NCBI GenBank assembly: GCA_014529385.2
Contig: CM043970.1
Span: forward strand, 45,782,279-45,846,278
DNA length: 64,000 nt
Origin: Adiantum capillus-veneris
Lineage: Eukaryota; Streptophyta; Polypodiopsida; Polypodiales; Pteridaceae
Direction of reading: 5' to 3'
Part shown: positions 1 to 11,460 of the stretch, piece after piece
Layout: the number at the start of each line of letters is the position of its first letter
Numbering within the stretch: position 1 is the first letter of the stretch
The notes under the pieces: generated by a model
Database searches by the model: none
Seen by the model: only the letters and a program-made list of their open reading frames with translations
What the model was told of the DNA's origin: nothing
Position numbers and translations under genes: made by a program

Positions 1-221
1 AAATCGCATATAGTCAAGTCTCAGAAATGACTATCTTCCAGACCAAGTCTCAGAAATGGTTGGGACTGCCAAATAAAACCATATATGGCTCCACAAAGGC
101 GTACAATGGCAGTTTCCACAAGTAACGTACAATCCAACAGACAATGCGCTCAAACATGCGCCAAATGATGCATACCCACGGCAACTGCAACTGACTCCCA
201 CTATCAGTGTAACACTGAACT

Positions 222-316
222 CCAGCTACCTGTACCTATGTGAATCATCTGTACCTGTACCTGTCCCTGTAACCTATAACCTGTAATCTGTAATCTGCAA
301 CCTGCAACCTGTAATC
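222..316. repeat. degenerate CCTGTA(A/C)C minisatellite
   Basis: The stretch is built from short variants of CCTGTACC, CTGTAATC and CTGCAACC in tandem. It lies just inside the putative primer-binding site of the minus-strand element at 351-1290, so it would fall in that element's untranslated leader. No gene is visible in positions 1-350. A separate short direct repeat (AAGTCTCAGAAATG) occurs near positions 16 and 45. Confidence 0.6.
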
Positions 317-350
317 CCGAAGCTCGAAGCAGAAGGTACTCGAAGAAAAT

Positions 351-1290
351 CCTCCGTGGGGGCGCCAAAAGAATGTGAGCGGGATGAAAACACACACAGA
401 GACTCTATAACGACCCGACACACACTCTTGGGAAGATACACATACACACTACGGGGCACCACTCGGCTTAGACAACACACCTGGCCGAGACAGGGAACAC
501 ACCTCTGGAGTGAGAGGAGAGAGACTATCCACTTGCCCACTCCACACAAACACACACACACACACACACCCAAAAACTCAGCTCAAAAGAGGAGAATTTC
601 TGATGTTTAGATACAATTGATCTTGGGCCAACACCAATGGGGCAAATAGCTCACACAATATGGGTAAAATAAGCCAGATACAATCACAAACTAGAGCAGA
701 AACTTCGCTCATAAGAGAAACTTACACAGAAAAACAGCAGGAAGAGAGTGAGAAATTTGGCAAAATGGATAGTGCCATCGCGTCCGGAACGGCCCAAAAC
801 CTCAGTCTACAATGTCAAAGTGCTCAAATCCGACTTCGGATGAGCAGTTTACGGCCAAAACAGGCTCCAAAAACCCAAAAAACACACCTGCGGCTGTTCC
901 TCCTCTCTTCTCCACGTTTTTTCTGGTCTTCTCTCTGATTTTTCAGTTCCCACACTTAGATTTATTAGTTGGGCACCCTTGGCCTTTTAGATGGCCTCAA
1001 ACGGACCCCGAACAGGCCAAAAACTGACCTCGCAGTTCATAGTTGTCACCTTTTTGCATCATTCGCACACCTGGCACTCAGCTTTTTTCCAATAATGCAT
1101 CTCGCCACCACGTGAAGTGGCCCCAAAAATTGGTCCTAATGATGACCTTTCTGCATAACTCTCACAAGAAAACACCCACGTTGTGTCCGTCCTCATCCGC
1201 GTGCAAATATTGACCTCGTTCGCCCTCCTGACGCCACTAGATGCCATCTGACGCACCTGCTGACCTCATGTCGTCGGCCTGCGGATAGCT
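351..1290 (-). mobile_element. 5' PBS and LTR-like region of a minus-strand gypsy-type element
   Basis: Read on the minus strand, a TGGCGCC-type primer-binding site (351-367) follows an LTR end whose plus-strand edge is TGTGAG at 374. The same arrangement (PBS-like block, a few bases, then TG) occurs at 30278-30301 beside a recognisable gag, which supports the reading. The region holds a (CA)n run at about 546-570 and no credible gene. The distal LTR edge near 1290 is a guess; no terminal CA or target duplication was identified. The associated coding region lies outside the window to the left. Confidence 0.4.
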
Positions 1291-2378
1291 TCCTCGAGAA
1301 GTTTTACATGCTATAAACTCCTCATTATTGTAGAAAAACACAGTGGTACTGGTAATAGTGAAAATCGATGCACTATGTACACCCTGTCCTACCTGTACAC
1401 ATGTGGGCCCCACATAACCACCTGGCTAAGGAAAATGGGCAATCCTTTATTTGATGCACCATGCATGTATATGTACATATGCACAATCCCTTGCTCCAAA
1501 AAACTCCTGACAGCGTTAGACCTAAGCTTCAAGTCCTAATATTTTTCTGTGGTCTATGAGTCTAGCTAATTAGGCTACAGCTCAAGCTGGAAGAGTTGAG
1601 CGTAATTATATCAAGTCGCTCATTCTGAATAGGTGAGCATAGTCAATGTATTATTTTAATCATGGTGGCAAGGCGAAGTGTTCAAACCAAAACACACACG
1701 CACTTGTGCACATTAGGAGAGTACAAACCATTGCATCAAACGCCCTTCTCAAGAGTAGTGAAAGCTAGTTAAGTGAATTTAATTTACTTTTTTTAGCTGC
1801 ATTAACTCTGAGGAGCACCCATCTATACTCTTCTCTCGCACATCATAATCTTACCCATGCATAAATCTGTGAAAGCATATATAATGTCCCATAATTGGAC
1901 ATTTTCATTACGCACTCTTTATTGTTCCACCCATGCACGCACCTTGCAGGTACACGCAATGACAAAGCAACTCCAGACTCAAGGCAGATCATCGACCCTT
2001 TTCAAGGGACAAAAGGCTTAAAAAATTCACTTTCACATTATTTATATAAGCCCACTAAATTCAATCCCTAAACACCCATCATTGTATATTTTTATAATAA
2101 AATCACATACCTTTGGGCACTTTTTCCCATGAGGTTTTTCCCCATTGGTAATCCAGGGTTTCCAGACCCTAAAGCATTATACATAGCCTTTTATTTTTCT
2201 TTATTCCCATAATAAATCAAGCCAATTGCTTTTACTTGAACCCAAATGCCTAATCTCATATTCACCAACAAGTCAACCTAACAAGTTACAACTCTTCAGA
2301 ACAACATTCACCACCAATTTCAAATCTCTCTAGTGCAAGCCAACCACGCAGCGCACGAGGACGTGCACTGAAATCGGA
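1291..2378. other. non-coding spacer, no feature recognised
   Basis: No open frame with a recognisable product is present on either strand. The sequence is moderately AT-rich without clear tandem structure. It may be old transposon leader sequence, because a polypurine tract and LTR-like start follow at 2379. Confidence 0.4.
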
Positions 2379-3350
2379 TGGGGGGAGTGTTTGGCGGCTA
2401 AGTCAACAATGGCCAAACGGATGAGTAAACGATGCTATTTACTATTTTTAGTAAATGCTAATGAGGCCAGATGATGCAGATGTGAAGTAAAGATGAAGAT
2501 GAAGCAAATACAAGCAACAGATGTAGAGAAGAGTTGGAATTGATGACTATCTATGGAGTTACGGTCACAATTGACAGTCACTTAAGTTTTAGGATTTTCC
2601 GTCAAATGACCGAAAATGCGGGTTGTAATTATGTTTTGGGCTCATCAAGAGTTCCAAGTTGTAAACATTGAGCTATATTTAGATCCTAAGCAGTTCAGAT
2701 AGTAGATTAAGTGAGTTTGGCCATTTGGGTGCCCGACCACTTCTAAAAAGCCTAGAGAGTATATAACTCAAAACACACAATGTGAAAGGCTCACTTGAGA
2801 TAAGCTTTGTGAAGAAGGAGATGGCTATGGAGTTCTTGAGCTTTCTACACGCGTGCATGGACAATTCGGCCTCATGCCAATAGCTAAACTCTAACCTCTT
2901 CTCTCTCATTTGCTCATGGTGTAATCAATGCTTGATTAATAAAAGATTAGTGACTGATTTGTTGATTAATCTCTCTCTTTTTCATATTTCCCTCTTGTTT
3001 AAGCATGCTACTAAGTGTGTGTAGGTTTGTGTAGAGTGTTGGTGCCCAGTATGGTCATTCTATGCTATTCTATGCTCATTGTGTGCTTGATTAGAGTTGG
3101 ATTAGTGATTGATTAGAGAGTAGTGTGTGATTAATCTTGTGTGTGAGAGATTAGGTTGAATGGTAGAGTAAGTAGTGTGCTCACTCCTCGTAGCAACATC
3201 ATACCCTACGTAGCTTTCTTTGTGTGTAGGTTTCACCTTCTAATCCTCCATTTGGCACGCACAAGCCACTTGTGTGTTTCCATGCCCTAGCCGGATCCTA
3301 CTCCTCGGATTGACATTATGTTGATGTCCTCCCTATGCTAGGATGATGTC
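2379..3350 (+). mobile_element. polypurine tract and LTR-like block
   Basis: A purine run (TGGGGGGAG, 2379-2387) is followed immediately by TGTTTGGCGG at 2388, the layout of a 3' LTR after its polypurine tract. The block has an AATAAA-type signal in TTAATAAAAG near 2937-2946, then TG-rich sequence, and no coding potential. The right edge is not defined: no terminal CA with a target duplication was found, and no second copy lies in the window. It could be a solo LTR or the 3' end of an otherwise deleted element. Confidence 0.4.
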
Positions 3351-3419
3351 CCAACACCCACTTTCAAAGCCAACGGAGCCATCAAAATCTACGAATAGTA
3401 GGTAAAGGAGAGTTCTATT

Positions 3420-5720
3420 TACATTGCTTCTTTTGAATGGTTTTTTGAGAATAAAACATAAGCAAAATTGATAAAATGTCTGAAAGTAGTTTAGCTTTTG
3501 GTGCATCAGTTCTCTTAGTTAAAAAAACAAGGTACTTATGTGCATTGACTATAGAGCACTTAATAAAATCACGATAAATAATTTTTTTCCTACTCCTCGT
3601 ATTCATGTCTTACTTGATATAAGGTACTTATCATGCGTGCATTGACTATAGAGCACTTCATAAAATCATGATAAAGAATTGTTTCCCTATTCCTTGTGTT
3701 GATCACTTAGTTGATAAGTCAAGTCATAAAATTGTGCTCTAAACAAATTTGGTCATTGTGAATTTCTTGTAATTCCTTTTGGTTTGACAAATGCACCTGC
3801 TATATTTTCATGCATGATGAATTGCATCTTTTTGAAGCATCAAGGCTATGTTGTGGTTTTCTTTGATGGCATTTTGATTTTTAGTAAGAATAAAAAAGAC
3901 CACTATACACATTTAGATTTGGTTTTTAAATTGTTGCATGAAAAGCAACTTTATTTTAATCCCAAGAAAATCTTGTTCTTCAAAATTGAGATTGAATATT
4001 TAGGTTACGACTCACATTGTCTCTAGTGAAGGAAGCGGTGTGGATCCTAAGAAGACTCAATGCATCAAGGAATGGCCTAGGCCTGAATATATTCATGGGA
4101 TTTGTTCTTTTCTTGCTTTGTGTAATTGTTGTAGAAAATTTCTTCAAACATTTTCATACTTGGCTTTACCACTTACAACCCTTTTGAAAAAGAGCACATC
4201 TTTTACTTGGAATGACCAACATAAAAAATCTTATCTTTTGAGACACTCAAATATGCACTCACACATGCCTCTTGTCTTATAGATTCTTGATTTCAAGAGA
4301 CCTTTCTTTTTGGTTATGAGACTGATGCTAGTGTACGTGGTACTAGTGTGATATTAATGCAATATAATCATCCATTGTATATAAAAGTAGAAAGTTGAAA
4401 CCCAATGAGGTCAATTATAGCACTTATGAAAAATAATTGCTAACTATTGTGCATGGCTTGAATTTGTGGAAACATTACTTAATGGGATCTGAATTCTTGA
4501 AAAAAAAATGATCAACAAATCATTTGTCATTTTATTTCACAACCAACTAACTTTGATAATCACATTAAATGGGCATCATTCATTCAAAGTTTTCATCCAC
4601 TAATTCAAAATGAACCAGGGCATGAAAATAAGGTTGTAGATGCACTTTGCTGCATTTGTTATGTCTGCTAAAACATTTTCAAACATGGTTGATAGTTATG
4701 CTCATGACTCTCACTTTGATCATATTTATGCTTACTTTTCTAATCATACATCTTTTGTTAATCCACAATACTCTTTTCATGATGGGTATTTATTCTTTGA
4801 AAAAAGACTATGTTTAACCCTTGCATTTTGTCAACTTTCCCTTAAATAAGAGTGCCATAAACCACCTTATATAGACCACCATGGGATTGCCACAACTATT
4901 CACATAGTAGAATCTCAATTTTATTGGCCCTCCCTTTGAAAAAATATTGTTACATATGTTGCACAATGTTTTTTTTGTCAACAAATTGAGTGCATCATGG
5001 TAAGCAATATGGTTTGTTGATGCTTTTACCTATTCTTGACTCTCCATGGAAACACATTTATGTGGATTTTATTAATGGATTTCCACTCACTCGTGCACAA
5101 AATGATTTGATTTGGACCATTGTAGACATATTTAGCAAGCATGCTTACTTTCTTCCTTGTAAGAAGACCAAAACTCAGCTAATGAAGCGGCTCTACTGTT
5201 TCTTAAGAATATTTTTGTTTTTCATGGAATTCCTAAATCTATCATATATTCTCGAGGTAAACGCTTTTGCAATGTCTTTTGGGTTACATTTTTCACAAGT
5301 TTAGGCACTCAAATAGACTTCTCTTTTGCATTTTTTTTGGAATCTAATGGATAAGCCGAAGAGAACAATAGCACCATTCTAGATCTTTATGAAGATGCAC
5401 TCCTGAGAGACCAGGAACTTGGGATACATACATTCACTTGCATCAATTTTCATGCAAAAACACTCCTCATTCATCCACGGAAAAGTCACTATCTCAAATT
5501 GTATATAGATACTCACTGCCTACTTCCTTATCTAGAATTTCTCATAAAGTACCACATGCTGATGAAATTGCTCAACAATACACCCAGATCTTAGAGCAAA
5601 CAAAACAAGAAATTTACAAAGCACAACATGGATACATGAAACAAGGAAAAAAAAAGTGACAACCCATGGAATTCAAAGAGGGATATTTTGTGATGCTTCA
5701 CATTGAAAAGAGACGTTGTT
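3420..5720 (+). pseudogene. decayed Ty3/gypsy pol (RT, RNase H, integrase)
   Basis: The translated frames carry a reverse transcriptase fragment with a CIDYRAL motif (twice, see the duplication at 3531), TNAPAIF, then FFDGILIFSKN where the catalytic tetrad should read as an aspartate pair (3784-4026). A frameshift follows, then the RT connection and RNase H start (4040-4282). Integrase pieces follow at about 4860-5660, including PWKHIYVDFINGFPLTRAQN and IVDIFSKHAYFLPCKKTK. Stops and frameshifts occur every few hundred bases. The RT catalytic Asp-Asp has become Asp-Gly, so it is inactive. The 3' side runs into the LTR-like start at 5732. Confidence 0.75.
3531..3719 (+). repeat. about 92-bp tandem duplication inside gypsy RT
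   Basis: GGTACTTAT...CATTGACTATAGAGCACTT starts at 3531 and again at 3623, each copy encoding the same piece of the RT fingers (C-I/L-D/T-Y-R-A-L...). The second copy has a few extra bases near its start and several substitutions, so the duplication is not recent. It adds to the disruption of this pol relic. Confidence 0.7.
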
Positions 5721-5731
5721 GGGCACGTTTT

Positions 5732-6583
5732 TGACACCCCCTGTTGTGTAAATTTGTACATATGGACATGAAGTCTAATGTTCAAAGTGTGTGTGGGCTT
5801 TTTTTTGGGAAATTTTAAGCTTCCTTTAGCAAGCACATGTACATGTAGGGAAAATCGCTAGCGCGAGCTGTCGCATTATTGTAAGTGGCCGTTAGTGAGT
5901 TTTTTGAAGTGAGAATTGTATATAACTAAAACTCATGTAAAAACTAACAAAAGTACAACCAAAGCTCAAGAATTTTCAAGGTTTCGGTCTTTGTGCCTCC
6001 TTGATTGTTTTGGATGCAATTTTTGCACTCGATTAGCCTTGTCTATGTGTAGTCGTACCAGGACAGCTCTCTTTTCGTGTCAATTTTTCACATAGCGGCG
6101 TGTTGAATCAATTTTGGTCATCTAAATATTTTTTGCCATTAATATTTTAAGACTTCTTCCTCGCTTTAAAGGGCCCAAATTGGAGTTGTGAGTCTTCAAG
6201 TTACAACTAGTTCTCTGTAGGGTTATGGCTATGGTAGCCTAGTGGCAAATTGTGTGCAGATGGATTGGGAGGCATGTATCTATAAATTGTGGAGTTGATG
6301 TTGCAATTATGGGTTTGTGATGTCCAATTGTGAAAGGGGAGACCCTTATCTTCATATGCATTGGTCGGTGTGTGCTATAAATCCATGATTTGACAGGTTT
6401 TTTCTCTTATGTGCTATGGTCCTTTGGGTGGGCGTGTGCTTGTAAATTCCCAAGGGAGCATAGGCCTTTTGGTTGGGTTTTACTAAGAGTGGTTTTTGTA
6501 TACTTTTTGGTTTTGAGGTTAAAGTTTTAATGCTCTTGGGCTATAAGGCTATAGAGGTGTCCCACTTTTTCTTTTGCCCAGCA
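5732..6583 (+). mobile_element. putative 5' LTR of a gag-only retroelement
   Basis: The block starts TGACACCCC at 5732 and appears to end ...CAGCA at about 6583, before a TGGTGGCCGG primer-binding-site-like sequence at 6590. Its first 140 bases recur at 8141-8275 with the same start and the same inner segment (GTACATATGGACATGA, AAGTGTGTGTGGG). A similar PBS (TGGTGGCCGGAGC) occurs at 10150, which supports this PBS type as real in this genome. No coding sequence is present. The left neighbour is the gypsy relic ending near 5720. Confidence 0.5.
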
Positions 6584-6649
6584 ATTTTTTGGTGGCCGGC
6601 CACCGAGGAGTTGCTTCAAGTGACATTCAATTTATAGGTTTGACTAGCG

Positions 6650-7200
6650 TGATGGTAGAGTTTCCAAAATTTATGTTCATGTAGGTGAGGATGCTGATGC
6701 ATTCATTGAAAAGATGGAGTCTTCTTGTTTGATTGCAAATAAGGAAGATCCAATGCTTATGCTGAACATTTTGTTATTTTGCTTGAAAGAGGATGCAAGG
6801 ACATGGTATGACGAGTATGAAGTCTTGCTTGAAATCATCTGAAACTCCACAAGTGATGACTTATGATGCAGTAAAGAAGGCTTTTATTGAGAATTATAAG
6901 AAGGTAAATGACCCAAGAAGTGTATGGAACTCCATTGAAGGGCTTGTGCATGATGATGATCTGAGTGTAGATGCCTTTGTGAATGAGTTCAATGCTTTGC
7001 GGAGGAGATGACGGTGTTGTTTTATGTAATGAGGTTCCTCTTCTTATGCTCAAATTGAGCATGTTTATGGTTTGAGATTAAAGGTTGAATTGAAAAGTCC
7101 TAAGACCTCTGAGGATGTAGTTAAGGTTGCAAAGCATAAAGAATGGAAGCTAGAGAGATTGAGAGAGCTTGGATTGCAAGGTGACGTGGAGCCAAAGGTT
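6650..7200 (+). pseudogene. retrotransposon gag (capsid-type) fragment
   Basis: Translation gives a typical plant gypsy gag core: FxGxxGEDADAFIEKMES, LLFCLKEDARTWYDE, then a FIENYKKVNDPRSVWNSIEG region and a FVNEFNALRRR end. The frame shifts near 6830 and stops occur near 7010. It follows the PBS at 6590 after a short leader, as expected for the first coding region of an LTR retrotransposon. No protease, RT or integrase follows before 8141, so this is a gag-only or internally deleted element. Confidence 0.65.
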
Positions 7201-8110
7201 TGTCTATGCATTGATGTAGATACAAAGAGTGCCTCTAATGAAATATTGTATCATGATGGTTCTCTTGGGAAAGAGAGGAAAGCATATAATGAGGAGAAAG
7301 ATGCTAAGATGAATCTACACATCATGCCATCCTTGTTGTTTATGCCACTCAATGGTGTTTCACATGCAAAATATGATGTTTCTACCAATGTGAAAGTTAA
7401 TGAGAAGAAAAAGGATGAAATTAGTGAAGTCTTAAAGAATGATCATGATAAGAATCAAATTGTATATGCCATTGTTGATGTGTCCAATGTGAAATATGAG
7501 CATGTGGGTGATGTGAAAGTGGATGTTGAGTATCCCTCTCCTTTATGAGGACTCTCATGATTGCACTTGTAGTGATATATATAGCTACGCCTTGATCAAT
7601 GAGGAGATTTTTGAGGTTTTTGAGCATGTGAAGAGTCATGAAGATTTAATTTTGATGCCTGACGATGAGATGGTTGGTGCTTCCTTGCTTGATCCTTGTG
7701 CTAAAGAAAGGAAGTTATGTGTAGAAGATGTCTTTCCTATCAATCATGGTGTGGTTGATTGGTTGGATTCTTAATGAAGAGTGGGGAGAATGATATGGAT
7801 ATGCATGAGGATATGAAAATGGCTGAGGTAGAATTTGAAGAGCTTTTGGATGAGATGCAAAACGATTCTTCGTAGGCTATGGTAATGAAATAGTCTTTCT
7901 CTGTTGTATCTATTGAGAGTACTTTATGCCTTAAGAGGATTTGGATTGTAGATATGGTTTACGATTTGATATTGGGAGCATTGATATGGCCAATGTTTTC
8001 TGATGAGTTTTGTGATGATGTTATTTGGCCTTTTGATCCAGGCAAAAAATATGTTTATGCTACTGTTGAGCATGAATGCTCTAGCAAACTAACGGTTTTT
8101 GGCAACCTCA
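7072..8110 (+). pseudogene. acidic ORFs downstream of gag, unknown function
   Basis: Open stretches at 7072-7548, 7523-7774 and 7954-8110 follow gag in the plus direction. The first is a charged, Lys/Glu/Asp-rich 158-residue frame; the second an acidic frame overlapping it in another phase; the third holds WPFDPG. That motif resembles the PFDPGG repeats of the minus-strand ORF at 57343-57795, which also lies downstream of a gag-like region. I do not recognise the family. Overlaps and in-frame stops suggest one longer protein broken by frameshifts. Confidence 0.4.
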
Positions 8111-8140
8111 AGGTTTGGCAAACTATGCTGGATGCATTTT

Positions 8141-8275
8141 TGACACCCCATTTTTTTCAAGTTTGTACATATGGACATGATGCTCGATGTCAAAAGTGTG
8201 TGTGGGATTTTGTTTTGTGGGCTTTTAAGCTTGCTTTAGCAAGTACATGTACATGCAGGGCAAGTCCCTAGTGTA
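8141..8275 (+). repeat. copy of the 5732 LTR start
   Basis: TGACACCCCA at 8141 begins about 135 bases matching 5732-5870, in the same orientation. Similarity fades after about 8275, so the LTR is truncated or rearranged there. The pair flanks the gag region at 6650 and marks the two ends of that element. Confidence 0.6.
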
Positions 8276-9336
8276 GTACCAGATGAAGTGAAAAAATTAC
8301 AGCAAGGAAACATGTGCCACATCTTCTCATTACGGTGTCTACCCAAATGTAGTATGTCACGTAGCCTATAACGGCATGATGAGTTCATCCACCTTATAAC
8401 CATAGATCCATGAAGGTGGGATTTTGGGGTAAAGGCAATGTGCCCTTGCCTAGGGCTGGCACATCCGGTGTACAATTTCCCACTAACCACGCTTAACCTC
8501 ATTCATTATACATATACATGAAGAAGAAGAACTCTCACTTCTTCTCTTGAGAGGCCTGCTCCACCCACACTTTATATACTCTTTTCTTACCTTTCTAGGG
8601 GAGCCTAGAGTAGTTTGGTATATCCTATGTATGTATCTGAGGTACAAGGCAATATAGTTTCACTTTTGTTGCTGGCATGCATTGAGTGAGAGGAAACATG
8701 TATCCTTTGCAGTGACCTCCTACATACTCACAAGATAGAGCTTTAGCTATGCAAGACATGCTAGTTGACTATGTAGAGACATAGGTAGAGTGGTTGTGTT
8801 TTGGTGAGACACAATAGGTGTCACCAAAGTCTGTGCAAACAGAGGTAGAGAAAGTCTTCTCCATAGAGACGCACGCAAAGATAACGGACATGAGCTCTTT
8901 CATAGGTTCATGCTAGAGACTGATGAGTTGGTGCCAAGACATGGAGTTGTTTGATATGTTTATGCTAGAGTCTGATGAGTTGATGCCAAGATGCATAACT
9001 TTGTCTATGGATAAGAGGGATGTAGCCATCCCAATGTTGATGATGACACATCCATATGAGATGATTAGTATTGATGATGTAATGCATTTAGATAGCTCTA
9101 AGGAGGCTAGAGTAGCCAAGTTTTCACATTTTGTCAATGTTTGGGAATCTCATGCCCAACCTACTAGTGTCGAGGCATGACCTTTCAGTAGGGATTGTCA
9201 AGTGTGCGATGACTAACACTAGCATGATGCATTGTGGAGCTATGTAGACTATATAGAACTAGTTGTCTATAGGATTTTCATGTGGGCTCTAGCATGGATA
9301 CGCATGATCATCTATCACTAGAACCGATATGGCTAC
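8276..9336. other. mostly non-coding, one short open frame and a small repeat
   Basis: An 85-residue plus frame at 8923-9180 rich in Met, Asp and His matches nothing I recognise. It overlaps an imperfect repeat, TGCTAGAGxCTGATGAGTT at about 8911 and 8965. I regard it as chance or relic sequence between two retroelement pieces. Confidence 0.35.
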
Positions 9337-9702
9337 ATGGCTAATGAATGTGTGAAGGATAAGGGAATTGAAAAGGGTGATCTTGTGTTGCCAAACAATA
9401 ATAAGATGGACAATACTTTCAAGAAAATGTTTCAAGTCAAATGGGAAGGTCCTTTTACTCTTCTGAACAAGTTTGACAATGTCACATATCAGCTGGCAGA
9501 TTTAGATGGTGCACATCATAAATATTGTGTAAATGGTTATAGGTTGAGGAGATATCTGGAATGTTTGATGAAAATTGTGACAAAGGAGATGCTATCAATG
9601 GAGGAAGACAGTGTCAACACATCTGAGAATGTGAATGAGGTTTCTGGGAATGAGCTACAGTGGTTGTTCACCCTAGAAACCTCAGCTTGTCATGAATGAT
9701 CA
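9337..9702 (+). pseudogene. gypsy integrase C-terminal region
   Basis: The 120-residue frame carries VKWEGPF, YQLADLDG and NGYRLRRY, the signature C-terminal end of plant Ty3/gypsy integrases, and then a short acidic tail. Its first 14 residues (ECVKDKGIEKGDLV) nearly repeat the last residues of the integrase core frame at 10706-11020, so the two pieces overlap in content but lie in reversed order. The catalytic core is not upstream of it. It ends just before a purine tract and LTR-like block at 9706-10147. Confidence 0.7.
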
Positions 9703-9705
9703 AGT

Positions 9706-10147
9706 AGGGTAGGGAGGGTTGGAAAGCTATGTCAAGCATTTTTAAGATGAGCACAAAGTCATTAGATCATGCGAAAAATCTTGATAAATTAGCCTCATGT
9801 ATAAATGTCTACATAGTGCTTTGAGTCTTGGGAGTGACCACGTAAAAATTGATGTGCAAAGGTTTGGTTTTATTCGGCTTGGGCACTAGTGTTTTGGTTT
9901 GTTCGAGTTCCCAAAACATGGTTTTCATTAAGTATTTTCAGTCGTGCTTTATTGCTTGTGAATCGCACTTGTACATCATGAGTTATGTGCATCCCAAGTG
10001 GGTGGTCTTGACTTAGAAAGTGGTTGCGGATGCACGTGACGAAGAAAACTAGGCCATCTTGATGATCTAAAATTAGAAATTCTAAGATTTTAAAGTTCTA
10101 GAGATAGCTGAGGTTATGGGCTCTGAGCCGTGCTTTACGGTGCCACA
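9706..10147 (+). mobile_element. polypurine tract plus putative LTR between integrase pieces
   Basis: GTAGGGTAGGGAGGG (about 9705-9719) is followed by TGGAAAGC. About 428 bases later the block ends ...TGCCACA at 10147, and TGGTGGCCGG follows at 10150, matching the primer-binding-site-like sequence at 6590. This is the order 3' end of one element, LTR, 5' end of the next. The LTR assignment is inferred from position; no second copy was found in the window. Confidence 0.45.
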
Positions 10148-10316
10148 TTTGGTGGCCGGAGCACTGCGCTCCCGGGGAGTTGGTCATGAGAAGGGGTCAA
10201 TTGGAATTTTTTGTGGAAGAGAAGGGACTTGGGAAGAGTGGGAGGAATGTGCCATGCGGCACTAGGATATCCCACATGAGAAGAGGGAAGGAGAAAGTGG
10301 GGAATATAAGGAGAGG

Positions 10317-11020
10317 ATGGGGTGCCCATTAAGGGTGTTTGAAAAATGGGATCTTGATGCTATTGGACCCTTACCCATGACTAGTAAAAGGAATTCTTAC
10401 ATCTTGATAGCAGTGAATTATTTGTCACATTGGGAAAAAGCCAAAACTATCAAACAGATTACTAGTAAAGAAATGGGAAAGTTTGTATATGAGCATATAT
10501 GTTGCAAATTTGGTGTGACACTAGAACTACTTTTTGATAGATGACCGGGATTTAGAGGAGAGCTTTTTTATTTCCTATGCAAAAATCTCAATATACAGCA
10601 CACATACAATTCTTCTTACTATCCACAATCCAATGGTCTCAATGAGAGGTTCAATATAGAGTTGGTGAAAATCTTGACAAAAATGACCCAGTCACATGGG
10701 AAAACTTGGGATTCAGAGTTGCCTTGTGCATTATGGGCCTACAAAACTGCTCTATCAAAATAAGCACAAGGTTTTCTTCTTATGACTTGGTCTATGGCAA
10801 AGAAGCATTATTGCCAATTGAAGTGCAAATTCTGCACTCAAATTGTTGCCAGTGGGAGATGAAGAGCAAAAAGATACTTGGAAGAAAAGGTTTGGATTTA
10901 GAATGTTTGCAATTTGACAAAGTTTTGGCTTTAAGCTACTATCAAGAAGTATCTAAGAAATCTCATAAGTCTAGTGAATGTGTGAAGTATAAGGGAGTTG
11001 AAAAGGGTGATCTTCTATAG
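10317..11020 (+). pseudogene. gypsy integrase catalytic core
   Basis: Frames at 10317-10544 and 10706-11020 show WDLDAIGPLPMTS with the first catalytic Asp, a DxxxGFRGELF region with a stop, then YYPQSNGLNERFN carrying the conserved Gln-Asn-Glu area and LWAYKTALS...YDLVYGKEALLPIE. The Asn-Gly-hydrophobic-Asn-Glu-Arg spacing fits a Tat/Athila-like gypsy integrase. It ends at ECVKYKGVEKGDLL, where the C-terminal piece at 9337 begins. A stop at about 10542 and frame changes make it non-functional. Confidence 0.75.
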
Positions 11021-11460
11021 TGAGACTAAAAATGCCAACTCTCTCTCTACTTGGTCGAACCCTCTTGCTTTTTTCTCTTGCTGGCTTCCCATAGGCTCTT
11101 GCAAAGCTTCGCCAGTCACAAATTAGAATCATAATTGATGTCCTTGTGACATGTGTCCCCCTTTCCCCATTTGTTTGAGCTTTAGGTAATTAAATAATTT
11201 ATTTAAATTCTCATTGGACCTTTTAGTCTTCTGACCAATAGGAATCAAGCAAGCCATTGTGCTGTTGGATGCTCATTAGACCCCTTGGTAGACTGTCCAA
11301 TAGTCTTCTAGAGAGATTAATTTCTATTGGTTCTTTTATCAAGAATTTTTAAATTGAGTAGACTAATCTTACTATAGCCTGATTCTCAATGGTCCACCAC
11401 GATGGCCATCCAATAGGATTTGAGGGGAAATTGGGGTCACTTGGCCTAGGAGCCTGCCAT
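11021..11460. other. non-coding, LTR-like U3 flavour
   Basis: No gene is visible. A TTTAAATTCTCATTGGACC segment near 11203 resembles a segment near 23771 inside the gypsy D LTR, so part of this stretch may be old LTR sequence of a related family. The similarity I can see is short. Confidence 0.3.

Noticed and set aside
7421-7639. Minus-strand frame of 72 codons opposite the acidic ORF
   Set aside because: It is an antisense shadow of the plus-strand frame with no motif.
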